A DNA stretch of 64,000 nucleotides from Gracilimonas sp965227785 (GTDB taxonomy: Bacteria > Bacteroidota > Rhodothermia > Balneolales > Balneolaceae), in the NCBI RefSeq assembly GCF_965227785.1, contig NZ_OZ245785.1, positions 2,418,001 through 2,482,000 of the forward strand, written 5' to 3'. The position numbers and the translations under genes are program-made. How positions within the stretch are numbered: position 1 is the first letter of the stretch; each line of letters opens with the position of its first letter. The notes below the pieces were generated by a model. The model was given only the letters and a program-made list of their open reading frames with translations, made no database searches and was not told the DNA's origin. Shown here one piece after another: positions 26,429 to 34,412 of this stretch.

Positions 26429-27592
26429 ATGGAACAAACCGAGCAACTAATTCCACCTCTAACACAGCTCACCGAAGATGAGCAAATGCTTAAAGAAGCG
26501 GCAGCTGATTTTGCTGAAGCTTCCATCAAACCCCTAGTCGAAGAAATGGATGAAAATGCCAAGCTCGACCCCGGTTTGGTAAAGGAATTTTTTGAAATGG
26601 GCTTGATGGGAATTGACATTCCTGAACGATACAGCGGAGGTGGCGGAACCTTTATGATGTCGGTTGTAGCTATCGAGCAGATATCTCGTGTAGATGCATC
26701 AGCGGGTGTTTTTATGGATGTACAGAACACATTGGTTAATAACGCTTTTGTGAACTTCGCATCCGACTATCTTAAAGAAAAATACCTGCCTCTCTTAGCC
26801 ACCGAAAAAGTAGGCGCTTATTGTTTGTCGGAAGCCGGATCGGGCAGTGATGCTTTTGCCCTTAAAACTACCGCAAAAGAAGACGGTGAGGATTTTGTGC
26901 TGAATGGTTCCAAGTTGTGGATTACCAATGCCAACGAGGCGGATATCTTTTTGGTGATGGCAAATGTAAATCCCGAAGCCGGATATAAAGGAATTACGGC
27001 ATTTGTGGTTGAACGCGGAATGGAAGGGTTTTCAATTTCCAAGAAAGAGAATAAGCTTGGTATCCGGGCGAGCTCAACCTGTGAAATTTTACTGGAAGAC
27101 TGCCGCGTACCTAAAGAAAATGTACTGGGTGAAGTTGGAAAAGGATACAAAGTAGCCATCGAAACGTTGAACGAAGGCCGAATCGGTATTGGAGCCCAGA
27201 TGATAGGTATTGCCCAGGGTGCTTTTGACGCGGCTCTGGCCTATGTGCAGGAACGCAAGCAGTTCGGTAAGGCAATATCTGAATTCCAGGGCATCCAGTT
27301 TCAGCTGGCCCGTATGGCTACAGATATTGAAACCGCTCGTTTACTGGTTTACAATGCCGCCCGAATGAAAATGAACGGTCAAAACTTTTTGAAAGAAGCC
27401 GCGATGGCAAAATTCTATTCCTCAGAAGTAGCTGAACGAGTAAGTTCGCAAGCCGTCGATTTATTTGGAGGATATGGATATGTGAAAGAATATCCCGTAG
27501 AGAAATATTACCGTGATTCTAAGATCGGTAAAATCTACGAGGGTACAACGAACATGCAGCTCAGCACTATAGCTAAGTTGCTACTTCGATGA
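26429..27592 (+). CDS. Acyl-CoA dehydrogenase (short-chain type)
   Basis: A 387-residue FAD flavoenzyme introducing the alpha-beta double bond in acyl-CoA. Domains in order: helical N-terminal (1-125), beta barrel with YCLSEAGSGSDAFAL and LWITNANEAD (125-240), C-terminal helical (240-387). The catalytic base Glu lies in the conserved KIYEGTTNMQ near the C-terminus, and GGYGYVKEYPVEKYYRD is a family signature. It resembles butyryl/short-branched-chain dehydrogenases. It is divergent from the methylmalonyl-CoA mutase genes across a 167-base promoter region, so the two may act together in branched-chain amino acid or fatty acid breakdown feeding propionyl-CoA. Confidence 0.92.
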   Translation: MEQTEQLIPPLTQLTEDEQMLKEAAADFAEASIKPLVEEMDENAKLDPGLVKEFFEMGLMGIDIPERYSGGGGTFMMSVVAIEQISRVDASAGVFMDVQNTLVNNAFVNFASDYLKEKYLPLLATEKVGAYCLSEAGSGSDAFALKTTAKEDGEDFVLNGSKLWITNANEADIFLVMANVNPEAGYKGITAFVVERGMEGFSISKKENKLGIRASSTCEILLEDCRVPKENVLGEVGKGYKVAIETLNEGRIGIGAQMIGIAQGAFDAALAYVQERKQFGKAISEFQGIQFQLARMATDIETARLLVYNAARMKMNGQNFLKEAAMAKFYSSEVAERVSSQAVDLFGGYGYVKEYPVEKYYRDSKIGKIYEGTTNMQLSTIAKLLLR

Positions 27593-27601
27593 GTGAGTGA
27601 G

Positions 27602-27627
27602 AAAAAGGGGGCTTCGGCCCCCTTTTT
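27602..27627. terminator. Bidirectional intrinsic terminator
   Basis: AAAAAGGGGGC-TTCG-GCCCCCTTTTT: a perfect stem with a UUCG tetraloop and A/T tails on both sides, lying between convergent genes (acyl-CoA dehydrogenase and the SUMF1-like lipoprotein). Confidence 0.93.
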
Positions 27628-27630
27628 ATT

Positions 27631-28437
27631 TTAAGGCTTTGCCGGTTTTCTGTGAAGTATGCCTTTCAAAAACCGCTGCTTATTCAGCTCTTCTTGTGAT
27701 ACAGCGCAGCGAAAACCCACTTCGTAAAATTCAGCATCACTCAACACGCCTACCCGCCAGTATACTTTAGTCGTGTTTAGCCAGGAATTGAAGCTCCCAC
27801 CACGGATTATTCTCACCATGCTGTTTTCAAGGTCGTGCAGGTCTTCCGGATTCTCGTAAAACTGGTAATAAGAGCCGATCCATTCTGAAACATTTCCACT
27901 CATATCATAAATACCAAGTTCGTTCGGTTTTCTGGTTCCTACCCTGAAAGAAAATGAAACGGCATCTTTTTCGGTAATGGCATATTTCGATAAAGAGTCC
28001 GGGTCGTTTGTGCCTGCAAAAAGGTAAGCTTTCCCTTCTGCTCTTGCCGCATATTCCCATTCGGTTTCGGTGGGCAGTCGCCAGCCAAAAAAATTGCAGT
28101 AAGCCAGGGCATCGTGCCAGTCTACACGAACAACGGCGCGATCTCCACGCCCGAAATGTTCATCCGGGGGAAGTTCTCTTCCGGTTGCTTTGGCAAAGGC
28201 ATCATATTGGGTAAATGTAACTTCATGCTTGCCGATATAGTAGTCATCGAGGCTCACTTCATGAATAGGCAGGGCATCGGTATTTGTGCTGTCGATGAGA
28301 TCTCCCATTAAAAAAGTTCCGCCCTCAACTTTAACCATTTTTGGCTTGGGAAGGTTGGTAGTTTTCTTGAATACAGAACAACTACAGGTTAATATAATTA
28401 TTAATAACAGGTATAGAGGTAGTTGGAAATCATTCAT
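27631..28437 (-). CDS. SUMF1 / formylglycine-generating-enzyme-like lipoprotein
   Basis: A 268-residue lipoprotein (lipobox LTCSC at about 16-20) with one FGE-sulfatase domain: VEGGTFLMGD, HEVSLDDYYIGKHEVTFTQYDAFA, RLPTETEWEYAAR, YDMSGNVSEW, RGGSFNSW and GFRCA. These are the conserved fold motifs shared by sulfatase-modifying factors and by GldK/GldJ gliding/T9SS proteins. The catalytic Cys pair of true formylglycine-generating enzymes is not evident, so a structural or GldK/GldJ-like surface role is more likely than catalysis. It lies alone, convergent with the acyl-CoA dehydrogenase gene. Confidence 0.83.
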   Translation of the reverse strand: MNDFQLPLYLLLIIILTCSCSVFKKTTNLPKPKMVKVEGGTFLMGDLIDSTNTDALPIHEVSLDDYYIGKHEVTFTQYDAFAKATGRELPPDEHFGRGDRAVVRVDWHDALAYCNFFGWRLPTETEWEYAARAEGKAYLFAGTNDPDSLSKYAITEKDAVSFSFRVGTRKPNELGIYDMSGNVSEWIGSYYQFYENPEDLHDLENSMVRIIRGGSFNSWLNTTKVYWRVGVLSDAEFYEVGFRCAVSQEELNKQRFLKGILHRKPAKP

Positions 28438-28563
28438 ACTAAGAAGATAGTATTTATAGAGAATAATTTCCGGAATAATTGGAATGATGTTGATTTGGTA
28501 AGAGTTTTATTGTGGTAAAATTAGGTATCAGTACGTCAAAAATGTAATAATCAAAGTAGTAAG

Positions 28564-29829
28564 ATGGACCAGAAGTTAGACCCTGAAGTGTTAGAGCAAA
28601 TCAGAAAGTGTTGTAAGGATGAAGCCTCATTCTCTAAACTTGAAGAATTGTTTGGAGAGCTTTTTCAACGCTATCAAAATACAAAGAAACAGCTTTCGCT
28701 GATTGAGCAAGCCATAAAGCATGATTACGACTCTATTCTCATTACCGGTTTGGATTTAGAAAAGCCGGGGCCGAAGATTGTGTATGTGAATGAAGGTTTC
28801 ACGCGAATGACGGGCTACACAAAAGAGGAAGTGCTCGGAAAAACACCAAGGATATTGCAGGGCGAAAAAACAGACCGCAATGTGCTCGACAGACTCAAAG
28901 AGAGGTTGATTGAGGGGCAGGCATTTTTTGGGCATACCGTAAACTACAGGAAAGATGGATCCGAGTTTATTAATCAATGGGACATCCACCCTCTTACGAA
29001 TAGCAAAGGAGAGATTACTCACTGGGTTTCTTACCAGCGTGATATAACTGAACGCAAGGAAACGAGCAAGCTGGTGTTTGACGCCAACCTTGATTTTGAT
29101 AACCTGGTAGAAGAGTCGAAGAAAACATTTGTTGATCTGGATGTGCAGGGGAATATTGTTTCCTCCAACAATTCCTTTAAGAGTTTGCTGGGGTACGATG
29201 GCGATGAACTCAAATCTGTTAAAATTTGGGATCTTGTGATTGAAGATCATCAAGATGAAATGAAATCCCTATTCAGCGATTTTGATTCCAAGAAAGTGGA
29301 AGACAAGGAATATTCCTGGGACTTTATCCAAAAAGGCGGGGAGACAGTAAAGCTGGAAGGTACGATCAACTACTTTGTAAGTAATGACGAAACTATCATC
29401 AGGGTTCATTTCGATAATATTTCTCTCAGAAACCGCATAATTGAAACGCTTAAAAAGAAGAAAAGCAGTTTAGAAAATATTGTGGGTAAAAAAGATGAAT
29501 TTACCCTGCGGTTTGCAGCCGGAAGCGATGGTAAAAACAGGTGCAAGTTTGTGTCTGAAAATTTTAGCAATATTACCGGTTTGAATCCTGAGCTTATTCT
29601 CAACCATGGCATTGAAAATGTAATACATGCTGATGATTTGGGAGAAGCAGAGAAAGCCATTGAAAAAGCTTTTAATGGTACTCCTTCCAGCATAAGTTGT
29701 AAATACAAAACCACTGATGACAACTATGTATCAGTTATACAGTCGTTTAAGCCAAATTTTGGCAAAGATCAGGATACCGTTGAAAGCGTTAAAAGCGTAG
29801 CCATGATTGAACTGGAAGTTGAAAAATAG
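28564..29829 (+). CDS. PAS-domain sensory protein without recognisable output domain
   Basis: A 421-residue soluble protein with an N-terminal helical segment (1-50), a LOV-like PAS domain (~55-165) and two further PAS-like regions (~180-300 and ~310-420). The first PAS has the LOV-family sequence GKTPRILQGEKTDR and NYRKDGSEF, but Pro replaces the photoreactive Cys of GRNCRFLQG (about residue 94), so it should not form the flavin-cysteinyl adduct. No kinase, cyclase or HTH follows. It may act as an adaptor for one of the nearby kinases; that is inference. Confidence 0.75.
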   Translation: MDQKLDPEVLEQIRKCCKDEASFSKLEELFGELFQRYQNTKKQLSLIEQAIKHDYDSILITGLDLEKPGPKIVYVNEGFTRMTGYTKEEVLGKTPRILQGEKTDRNVLDRLKERLIEGQAFFGHTVNYRKDGSEFINQWDIHPLTNSKGEITHWVSYQRDITERKETSKLVFDANLDFDNLVEESKKTFVDLDVQGNIVSSNNSFKSLLGYDGDELKSVKIWDLVIEDHQDEMKSLFSDFDSKKVEDKEYSWDFIQKGGETVKLEGTINYFVSNDETIIRVHFDNISLRNRIIETLKKKKSSLENIVGKKDEFTLRFAAGSDGKNRCKFVSENFSNITGLNPELILNHGIENVIHADDLGEAEKAIEKAFNGTPSSISCKYKTTDDNYVSVIQSFKPNFGKDQDTVESVKSVAMIELEVEK

Positions 29830-29850
29830 GTATTCAATAAATAGATGCTC

Positions 29851-29880
29851 AAAGCCCGCCAAAGTGTGGGCTTTTTCTTT
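29851..29880 (+). terminator. Intrinsic terminator
   Basis: AAAGCCC (29851-29857) pairs with GGGCTTT (29868-29874) and is followed by a T-rich tail; it closes the PAS-protein gene before sufE. Confidence 0.75.
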
Positions 29881-29916
29881 ATGTAGAACAGGTTAACCCG
29901 TATATTGAAATCAAAA

Positions 29917-30345
29917 ATGGATATTCAGGCAACAGAAGAGCGAATCATCAAAGAGTTTGAATTACTGCAGGATTGGCCCGAGCGATATAAGTACATTATT
30001 AAGCTGGGAGACAAGCTCGCACCGCTATCCGAAGAAGATAGAGTGGAAGAGAACCTTGTAAAAGGCTGCCAGAGTCAGGTTTGGCTTACAGCTGAAATGC
30101 AGGATGGAAAAGTAGTGTTTACAGCCGATAGTGATGCTGCCATTACCAAAGGGTTAGTTTCGCTGATGGTTCGGTTTTATTCGGGTCAGGAACCGGATGT
30201 TATTATCAATAAAAAACCTGAGTTCATCGATAAAATAGGAATGGCTCAACACCTGTCGCCAACCCGGGCAAATGGCCTTGCATCTATGGTTAAGCAAATG
30301 AAGATTTATGCCATGGCTTTTAAGGCACAGAAAACGTTATCGTAA
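29917..30345 (+). CDS. sufE: SufE-family cysteine desulfuration protein
   Basis: A 142-residue SufE: accepts persulfide sulfur from SufS for Fe-S cluster assembly. Motifs: DWPERYKYIIKLG, the acceptor cysteine in VKGCQSQVWL (C51 when counted from the ATG at 29917, the same number as in E. coli SufE), and AMAFKAQ at the end. A TTG four codons upstream (29905) is an alternative start; neither has a strong ribosome binding site. The gene stands apart from other suf genes here. Confidence 0.93.
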   Translation: MDIQATEERIIKEFELLQDWPERYKYIIKLGDKLAPLSEEDRVEENLVKGCQSQVWLTAEMQDGKVVFTADSDAAITKGLVSLMVRFYSGQEPDVIINKKPEFIDKIGMAQHLSPTRANGLASMVKQMKIYAMAFKAQKTLS

Positions 30346-30402
30346 TCTAATTGTAAGGCTCATAATAAATCGTTTAATTTCCCCATCTAACGGGGATAAG
30401 CA

Positions 30403-32241
30403 ATGAATATGAGCACAAAATTTTCTCTCACCGGTATTTCAGATATCGCTTTAGGTAAAGACCTGAGATCGGAGAACGAGGTAGTTGGCAAAAAGGCAGG
30501 TATGACTGTCTTAAACTCGGTTTCTTTCTTTTTAGCCGGCGTTTCCATTCTTTTTCTTATCGCCTTTCAAATCAATGAATCCGTATCCCTGACATGGTTT
30601 TTTCTGTCTGAAGCTATTGCTTTTTTGTTAATTCCGTTATTAGCACGTCAAGGGTTTGAAAAGGCAGCCAAAATCCTACTCATTGCTTACGCTGATATAG
30701 GTATTATCATCCTCAGTTCCGTATTTGGGGGTGATGCTATGATACAGGCCTTCTTTATCCCCGCAATGGGGCTTTCAATTCTTCTGTTTGATAATACACA
30801 GGTTCATCTGCGGAACATGGGGATCTTGTTGTCTATTCTTTCATATTTTATCCTCGATTATATCATTTTTGAAAGAATCAGCATATCTGAAAGCAGTTTC
30901 TCCCTTGTTCGATGGAGCGTTTTAACGGGCTCTTTTGTAACCACTTGGTTAATTTTTAATACGTTTTCTCAGTTTAAAGAAGATGCTGAGTACCAAACGC
31001 TGGAGCTTTTGCAAAAAGAGCAAGAGTTAAACCAGGAGTTAAGCCTGAAACAGGAAAAGCTCGAAACGTATATCCAGCAGCTTGAAGTGGCATCAGAAGA
31101 GCTTGCAAAAAGTACGAAAGCTAAATCGGAATTCCTGGCTACCATGAGTCATGAGATCAGAACGCCTATGAACGCTATCTTAGGGATGACTCATTTGTTG
31201 AAGCAAGACAGTCCGCGTGAAGATCAAATCGAGCCCATTAATATCCTGGATTTTTCCGGAAAAACACTTCTTTCACTTATTGATGATGTACTCGACTTTT
31301 CGAAAATTGAAGCCGGGAAAATTGAGTTTGAAAGCATTGAATTTGAGCTAAATAAGCTTGTCAATGTAATCATAGAGAGCTTTAAGATAACGGCTAAGAA
31401 CAAAGGAATTGAGCTTAAAACAGAAATAGGGGAAGGGATACCCAATATTTTAGTTGGCGATCCGGCGCGGCTCACACAGATTCTGAATAATCTTGTGAGC
31501 AATGCATTAAAGTTTACTGAGGAAGGAGAGGTGCGATTATCAGTAAATGCTGTTCAGGATGATGATGAATCAATTCGTTTGCAATTTGCCATTTCGGATA
31601 CAGGTATTGGTATCGAAGAGGGACGCGTTAATACAATATTTGAAAGTTTCACTCAGGCCAGTCAAAATACCAAGCGTTTATTTGGCGGAACTGGTCTTGG
31701 GCTAACCATCAGTAAGCAGCTTACTGAGCTGCAGGGAGGCTCTATTTTTGTGGAAAGTGAAGAAGGAGACGGCAGTACATTTTATGTGGAGTTAACCTTT
31801 GAAAAAGGATCTTCTGCTATTGAGGCCACGGCTATCAACAAAAGCGAAGACAGCACTGAAAGCTTAAGTGGTCTTAAGGTGCTATTGGCTGAAGATAACC
31901 TAGTGAACCAAAAAGTAATGCTGCGGTTTCTGGAACGCTGGAATGTGGATATGACGGTTGTAGATAACGGAAAAGAGGCCGTAGAAGCCATTAAAGAAGA
32001 TAACTACGATGTAGTACTGATGGACCTCCAGATGCCAACGATGGATGGCTACGAAGCCTCCGAGCACATTCGAAAACTGGATGATCCGTACAAGAGAAAT
32101 ACACCCATAATTGCTCTCACAGCCGCTGCACTTAAAGAAGTCCGGGAGAAAGTGTATGCCTCGGGGATGAATGACTTTGTGACCAAACCGTTTAACCCGG
32201 CCGACCTTGAGCAAAAACTGTTTCAGTTTATTGAGAAGTAA
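30403..32241 (+). CDS. Membrane hybrid sensor histidine kinase with receiver domain
   Basis: A 612-residue hybrid kinase. Five or six hydrophobic segments occupy residues ~30-190 (for example VSFFLAGVSILFLIAFQ, AKILLIAYADIGIIILSSVFG) as a membrane sensor without a clear periplasmic domain; a coiled-coil linker follows (~200-240). HisKA has the H-box FLATMSHEIRTPMN (His ~250); HATPase_c has NNLVSNALKF, DTGIGI and GGTGLGLTIS; a C-terminal REC domain (~495-612) has AEDN, phosphoacceptor D540 in VLMDLQMPTMDG, and Lys in VTKPF. All catalytic motifs are intact. No partner phosphotransfer gene is adjacent. A short hairpin (CCCC 30381-30384 / GGGG 30392-30395) overlaps the likely ribosome binding site. 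Confidence 0.9.
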   Translation: MNMSTKFSLTGISDIALGKDLRSENEVVGKKAGMTVLNSVSFFLAGVSILFLIAFQINESVSLTWFFLSEAIAFLLIPLLARQGFEKAAKILLIAYADIGIIILSSVFGGDAMIQAFFIPAMGLSILLFDNTQVHLRNMGILLSILSYFILDYIIFERISISESSFSLVRWSVLTGSFVTTWLIFNTFSQFKEDAEYQTLELLQKEQELNQELSLKQEKLETYIQQLEVASEELAKSTKAKSEFLATMSHEIRTPMNAILGMTHLLKQDSPREDQIEPINILDFSGKTLLSLIDDVLDFSKIEAGKIEFESIEFELNKLVNVIIESFKITAKNKGIELKTEIGEGIPNILVGDPARLTQILNNLVSNALKFTEEGEVRLSVNAVQDDDESIRLQFAISDTGIGIEEGRVNTIFESFTQASQNTKRLFGGTGLGLTISKQLTELQGGSIFVESEEGDGSTFYVELTFEKGSSAIEATAINKSEDSTESLSGLKVLLAEDNLVNQKVMLRFLERWNVDMTVVDNGKEAVEAIKEDNYDVVLMDLQMPTMDGYEASEHIRKLDDPYKRNTPIIALTAAALKEVREKVYASGMNDFVTKPFNPADLEQKLFQFIEK

Positions 32242-32333
32242 GGATAAAACAGATTAGATCAGTTTTTCCTTGCTATAAACTGCTCAGTTCTCCGGGAAGA
32301 ACAATACAACACCGCTCTTCAAAATAAAATGTC

Positions 32334-32343
32334 CCCAATTGGG
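32334..32343. repeat. Short perfect palindrome upstream of the YCII/ECF pair
   Basis: CCCAATTGGG, 10 bases, self-complementary, 49 bases before the YCII start in the otherwise featureless 150-base spacer after the hybrid kinase. Position fits an operator, but no protein can be assigned. Confidence 0.3.
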
Positions 32344-32391
32344 AAAGCTATTTGTCATAAGGGTGAACATTAACACATTTATGATTGACAC

Positions 32392-32727
32392 ATGAAAAAA
32401 TACATGCTTTTACTATTTGAACACGAGGATGCCTACACTAACTTTTCTGCTGAAGACATGCAGAAAGAAATCGAAATCCATGGCAAATGGATAGAAGAAT
32501 TGGGTGAACACTTTGATTCGGGAGAACCTCTGGAACACCCGGCCAAGTCAGTACGGGGAAAAGAAAAACTGGTAACTGACGGCCCATTTATTGAAGCGAA
32601 GGAACTGGTTAGTGGCTTCTACATTATTAAGGCAGAAAGCTTAGAGCAGGCAACAGAGCTTTCAAAAGGATGCCCGGTTTTAAGGTTGGGAGGCAGTATT
32701 GAAGTTAGAGAAGTAATGGCTATGTGA
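32392..32727 (+). CDS. YCII-related (DGPF) domain protein
   Basis: A 111-residue protein of the YCII/DGPF family: the family core appears as KLVTDGPFIEAKELVSGFYII followed by ESLEQATELSKGCP (the latter has the His/Asp-type pocket replaced in part). It is directly followed, 1 base after its stop, by an ECF sigma factor with a long C-terminal extension. That pairing is the known genomic hallmark of ECF42 sigma factors. The biochemical role of the small protein is not established; it may sense a small molecule for the sigma factor. Confidence 0.88.
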   Translation: MKKYMLLLFEHEDAYTNFSAEDMQKEIEIHGKWIEELGEHFDSGEPLEHPAKSVRGKEKLVTDGPFIEAKELVSGFYIIKAESLEQATELSKGCPVLRLGGSIEVREVMAM

Positions 32728-32728
32728 T

Positions 32729-34012
32729 TTGAAAAACTCACATACACATACCACTCGTAAATTGGTCGATCATCATTTCCGTGAAGAAGCCGGAAAGATG
32801 ACGGCCATTCTTATCCGGTTGTTTGGTTTGAGAAATGCTGAATTGGCTGAAGATATTGTCCAGGAAACGTTTCTTACCGCCATGAAGAATTGGCCCTTAA
32901 AGGGAGTTCCTGAAAACCCTCCGGGATGGCTTATGCAAGTTGCAAAGAATAAAGCAATTAATGTGGTTCGCAGAGAACAGCTTATCAAGAAAAAGACTTC
33001 TGCATCACTTCCGTTAATGCAGGATGAGGCCAGTATAGAAAGCATGTTTCGTCAGCAGGAGATAAAAGACAGTCAGCTGAATATGCTTTTTACGTGCTGT
33101 TATCCTGAAATTAAGGAGCGCGAACAGCTCATTCTGATTCTGAAAGTGCTGGGTGGATTTAGTAATGCTGAAATAGGAAGTGCCTTACTAATGAAGCCGG
33201 AAGCGGTAAAAAAAGCTTTGTTTCGGGCCAAAAAAGAAATCAGAAGTCATTATTTGCAACTACCGGAGTTAAGCCGTTACCAAACAGAACAAAGAGCTGA
33301 CACTGTGCTGAAAGCAATTTACCTGCTGTTTAATGAGGGGTATAAAACCAGTTTCGCTGATGCTCTGATAAATGCAGACTTATGCTACACAGCACTCCGG
33401 CTTGCTCACCTCATGACATCAATTACAATTGAAGATTCAGGTCGTATTCATGCTTTGTTAGCGCTGATGTATTTTCAGTCTGCACGGTTTCTGGCCCGTT
33501 CTGGTGAGCAGTCTGTAGTATTAGACCTGAAAGATCAGGACAGGAGCAAGTGGGATCGGGATCTGATAAACAAAGGGTTCAATCACCTGATGCAATCCCG
33601 GAACAGTAAAACATTAAGCCGGTATCACCTGGAATCAACAATAGCATCTGCTCATGTACAGGCGAAAAGTTTCTCAGAAACAGATTGGAAATTAATTTGT
33701 TCTTGTTATGAAAAACTTGTGATGATGGAATCTTCGCCGCTCATTAAATTGAATTATATAATAGCATTGAGCTATTTATATGGGGCCGAGTTTGGGCTAA
33801 AGAAGATAGAAAGTATTGAGGGCTCAGAAATAAAAGCTAAGCAGTATTTCTTATGGGCGGCTAAAGCGGAAATGAATGTAAGACTTAGGAGATTTGGCTT
33901 AGCTAAATCATACTATCAGGTTGCCTGTGATTATGCCCAGTCCGGTTTTGATAAAACCTACTTACGCCGGAAAATGGAAGAATGTGATTTAAACAACCTT
34001 TCGCAAAATTAA
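32729..34012 (+). CDS. ECF42-type RNA polymerase sigma factor with C-terminal TPR-like extension
   Basis: A 427-residue sigma factor. Region 2 (ELAEDIVQETFLTAMKNWP, NPPGWLMQVAKNKAINVVRR, residues ~35-85) and region 4 (LILILKVLGGFSNAEIGSAL and VKKALFRAKKEIR, ~130-170) are followed by a ~250-residue helical SnoaL-free extension (DUF6596/TPR-like) that replaces a separate anti-sigma. The extension has the family stretch AIYLLFNEGYKTSF. Start is TTG at 32729, almost contiguous with the YCII gene, so translation is likely coupled. ECF42 factors govern stress or antibiotic-related genes in other phyla; targets here are unknown. Confidence 0.9.
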   Translation: MKNSHTHTTRKLVDHHFREEAGKMTAILIRLFGLRNAELAEDIVQETFLTAMKNWPLKGVPENPPGWLMQVAKNKAINVVRREQLIKKKTSASLPLMQDEASIESMFRQQEIKDSQLNMLFTCCYPEIKEREQLILILKVLGGFSNAEIGSALLMKPEAVKKALFRAKKEIRSHYLQLPELSRYQTEQRADTVLKAIYLLFNEGYKTSFADALINADLCYTALRLAHLMTSITIEDSGRIHALLALMYFQSARFLARSGEQSVVLDLKDQDRSKWDRDLINKGFNHLMQSRNSKTLSRYHLESTIASAHVQAKSFSETDWKLICSCYEKLVMMESSPLIKLNYIIALSYLYGAEFGLKKIESIEGSEIKAKQYFLWAAKAEMNVRLRRFGLAKSYYQVACDYAQSGFDKTYLRRKMEECDLNNLSQN

Positions 34013-34046
34013 AAGCCGCTCCCGAAACCGGAAACGGCTTTCTTTA
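34012..34046. terminator. Bidirectional intrinsic terminator
   Basis: AAAGCCG (34012-34018) pairs with CGGCTTT (34035-34041), with inner pairing of CCG/CGG, T-rich after it on the plus strand (TCTTTAT) and TTTAATTTT on the minus strand. It serves the sigma factor gene and the small basic gene on the opposite strand. Confidence 0.75.
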
Positions 34047-34079
34047 TATCTACAGTTTATTTGTTAAGCTTAACCGGAA

Positions 34080-34175
34080 TTACTTCTTGGTTGTCTTGTT
34101 AGCTTGAGGAGCCTGCTTTTTAGCAGCTGCTTTTGGAGCAGATTTAGGAGCAGGTTTTTGTTCTTTGTTAGCCAT
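34080..34175 (-). CDS. Small Lys/Ala/Pro-rich basic protein (31 residues)
   Basis: ATG at 34175 is preceded by a strong ribosome binding site: GGAGG ends ten bases before it on the minus strand (complement at 34192-34196). The 31-residue product (MANKEQKPAPKSAPKAAAKK, then QAPQANKTTKK) is composed mostly of Lys, Ala, Pro and Gln, like histone H1-type tails or AlgP-like nucleic-acid-binding peptides. It has its own terminator on each side (34012-34046 after it; 34338-34378 before it), so it is probably an independent transcript. Function unknown; nucleic-acid or polyanion binding is only suggested by charge. A longer frame upstream to 34271 lacks a ribosome binding site. Confidence 0.7.
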   Translation of the reverse strand: MANKEQKPAPKSAPKAAAKKQAPQANKTTKK

Positions 34176-34337
34176 GGTTTCGGCCTCCAAACAAAAGATT
34201 GTGGTTATGTTCTTTTGCCTGTTTTGGCAAATCCCTAACCCATGTTCAGGCAGATGAGCACCCTGAGACATTGAATCAATATTCGCACCTTTTTAGAAAT
34301 TTAGCAATAGGGTAAGAAGCTACACTGAAAATATATT

Positions 34338-34378
34338 TTAAAAAATAAGAGTTGCCTCCCTTCCGGAAGACAACTCTT
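34338..34378 (-). terminator. Intrinsic terminator (minus strand)
   Basis: AAGAGTTG at 34347-34354 pairs with CAACTCTT at 34371-34378, extended inward by CCTCCC / GGAAG-type pairing; on the minus strand it is followed by ATTTTTTA. It ends the signalling gene array that begins at 43198. Confidence 0.88.
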
Positions 34379-34412
34379 GGGTTTTCGGGGTACAAATGAA
34401 AGTCAAAAATAA

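Noticed and set aside
27631..28437. A true formylglycine-generating enzyme (sulfatase maturase)
   Set aside because: The catalytic Cys pair is not seen and no sulfatase is nearby; a structural GldK/GldJ-like role fits better.
28564..29829. A blue-light LOV photoreceptor
   Set aside because: The flavin-reactive Cys is replaced by Pro, so only LOV-like ancestry is supported.
34176..34271. 32-residue N-terminal extension of the small basic protein
   Set aside because: No ribosome binding site and unlike composition; GGAGG sits before the internal ATG at 34175.
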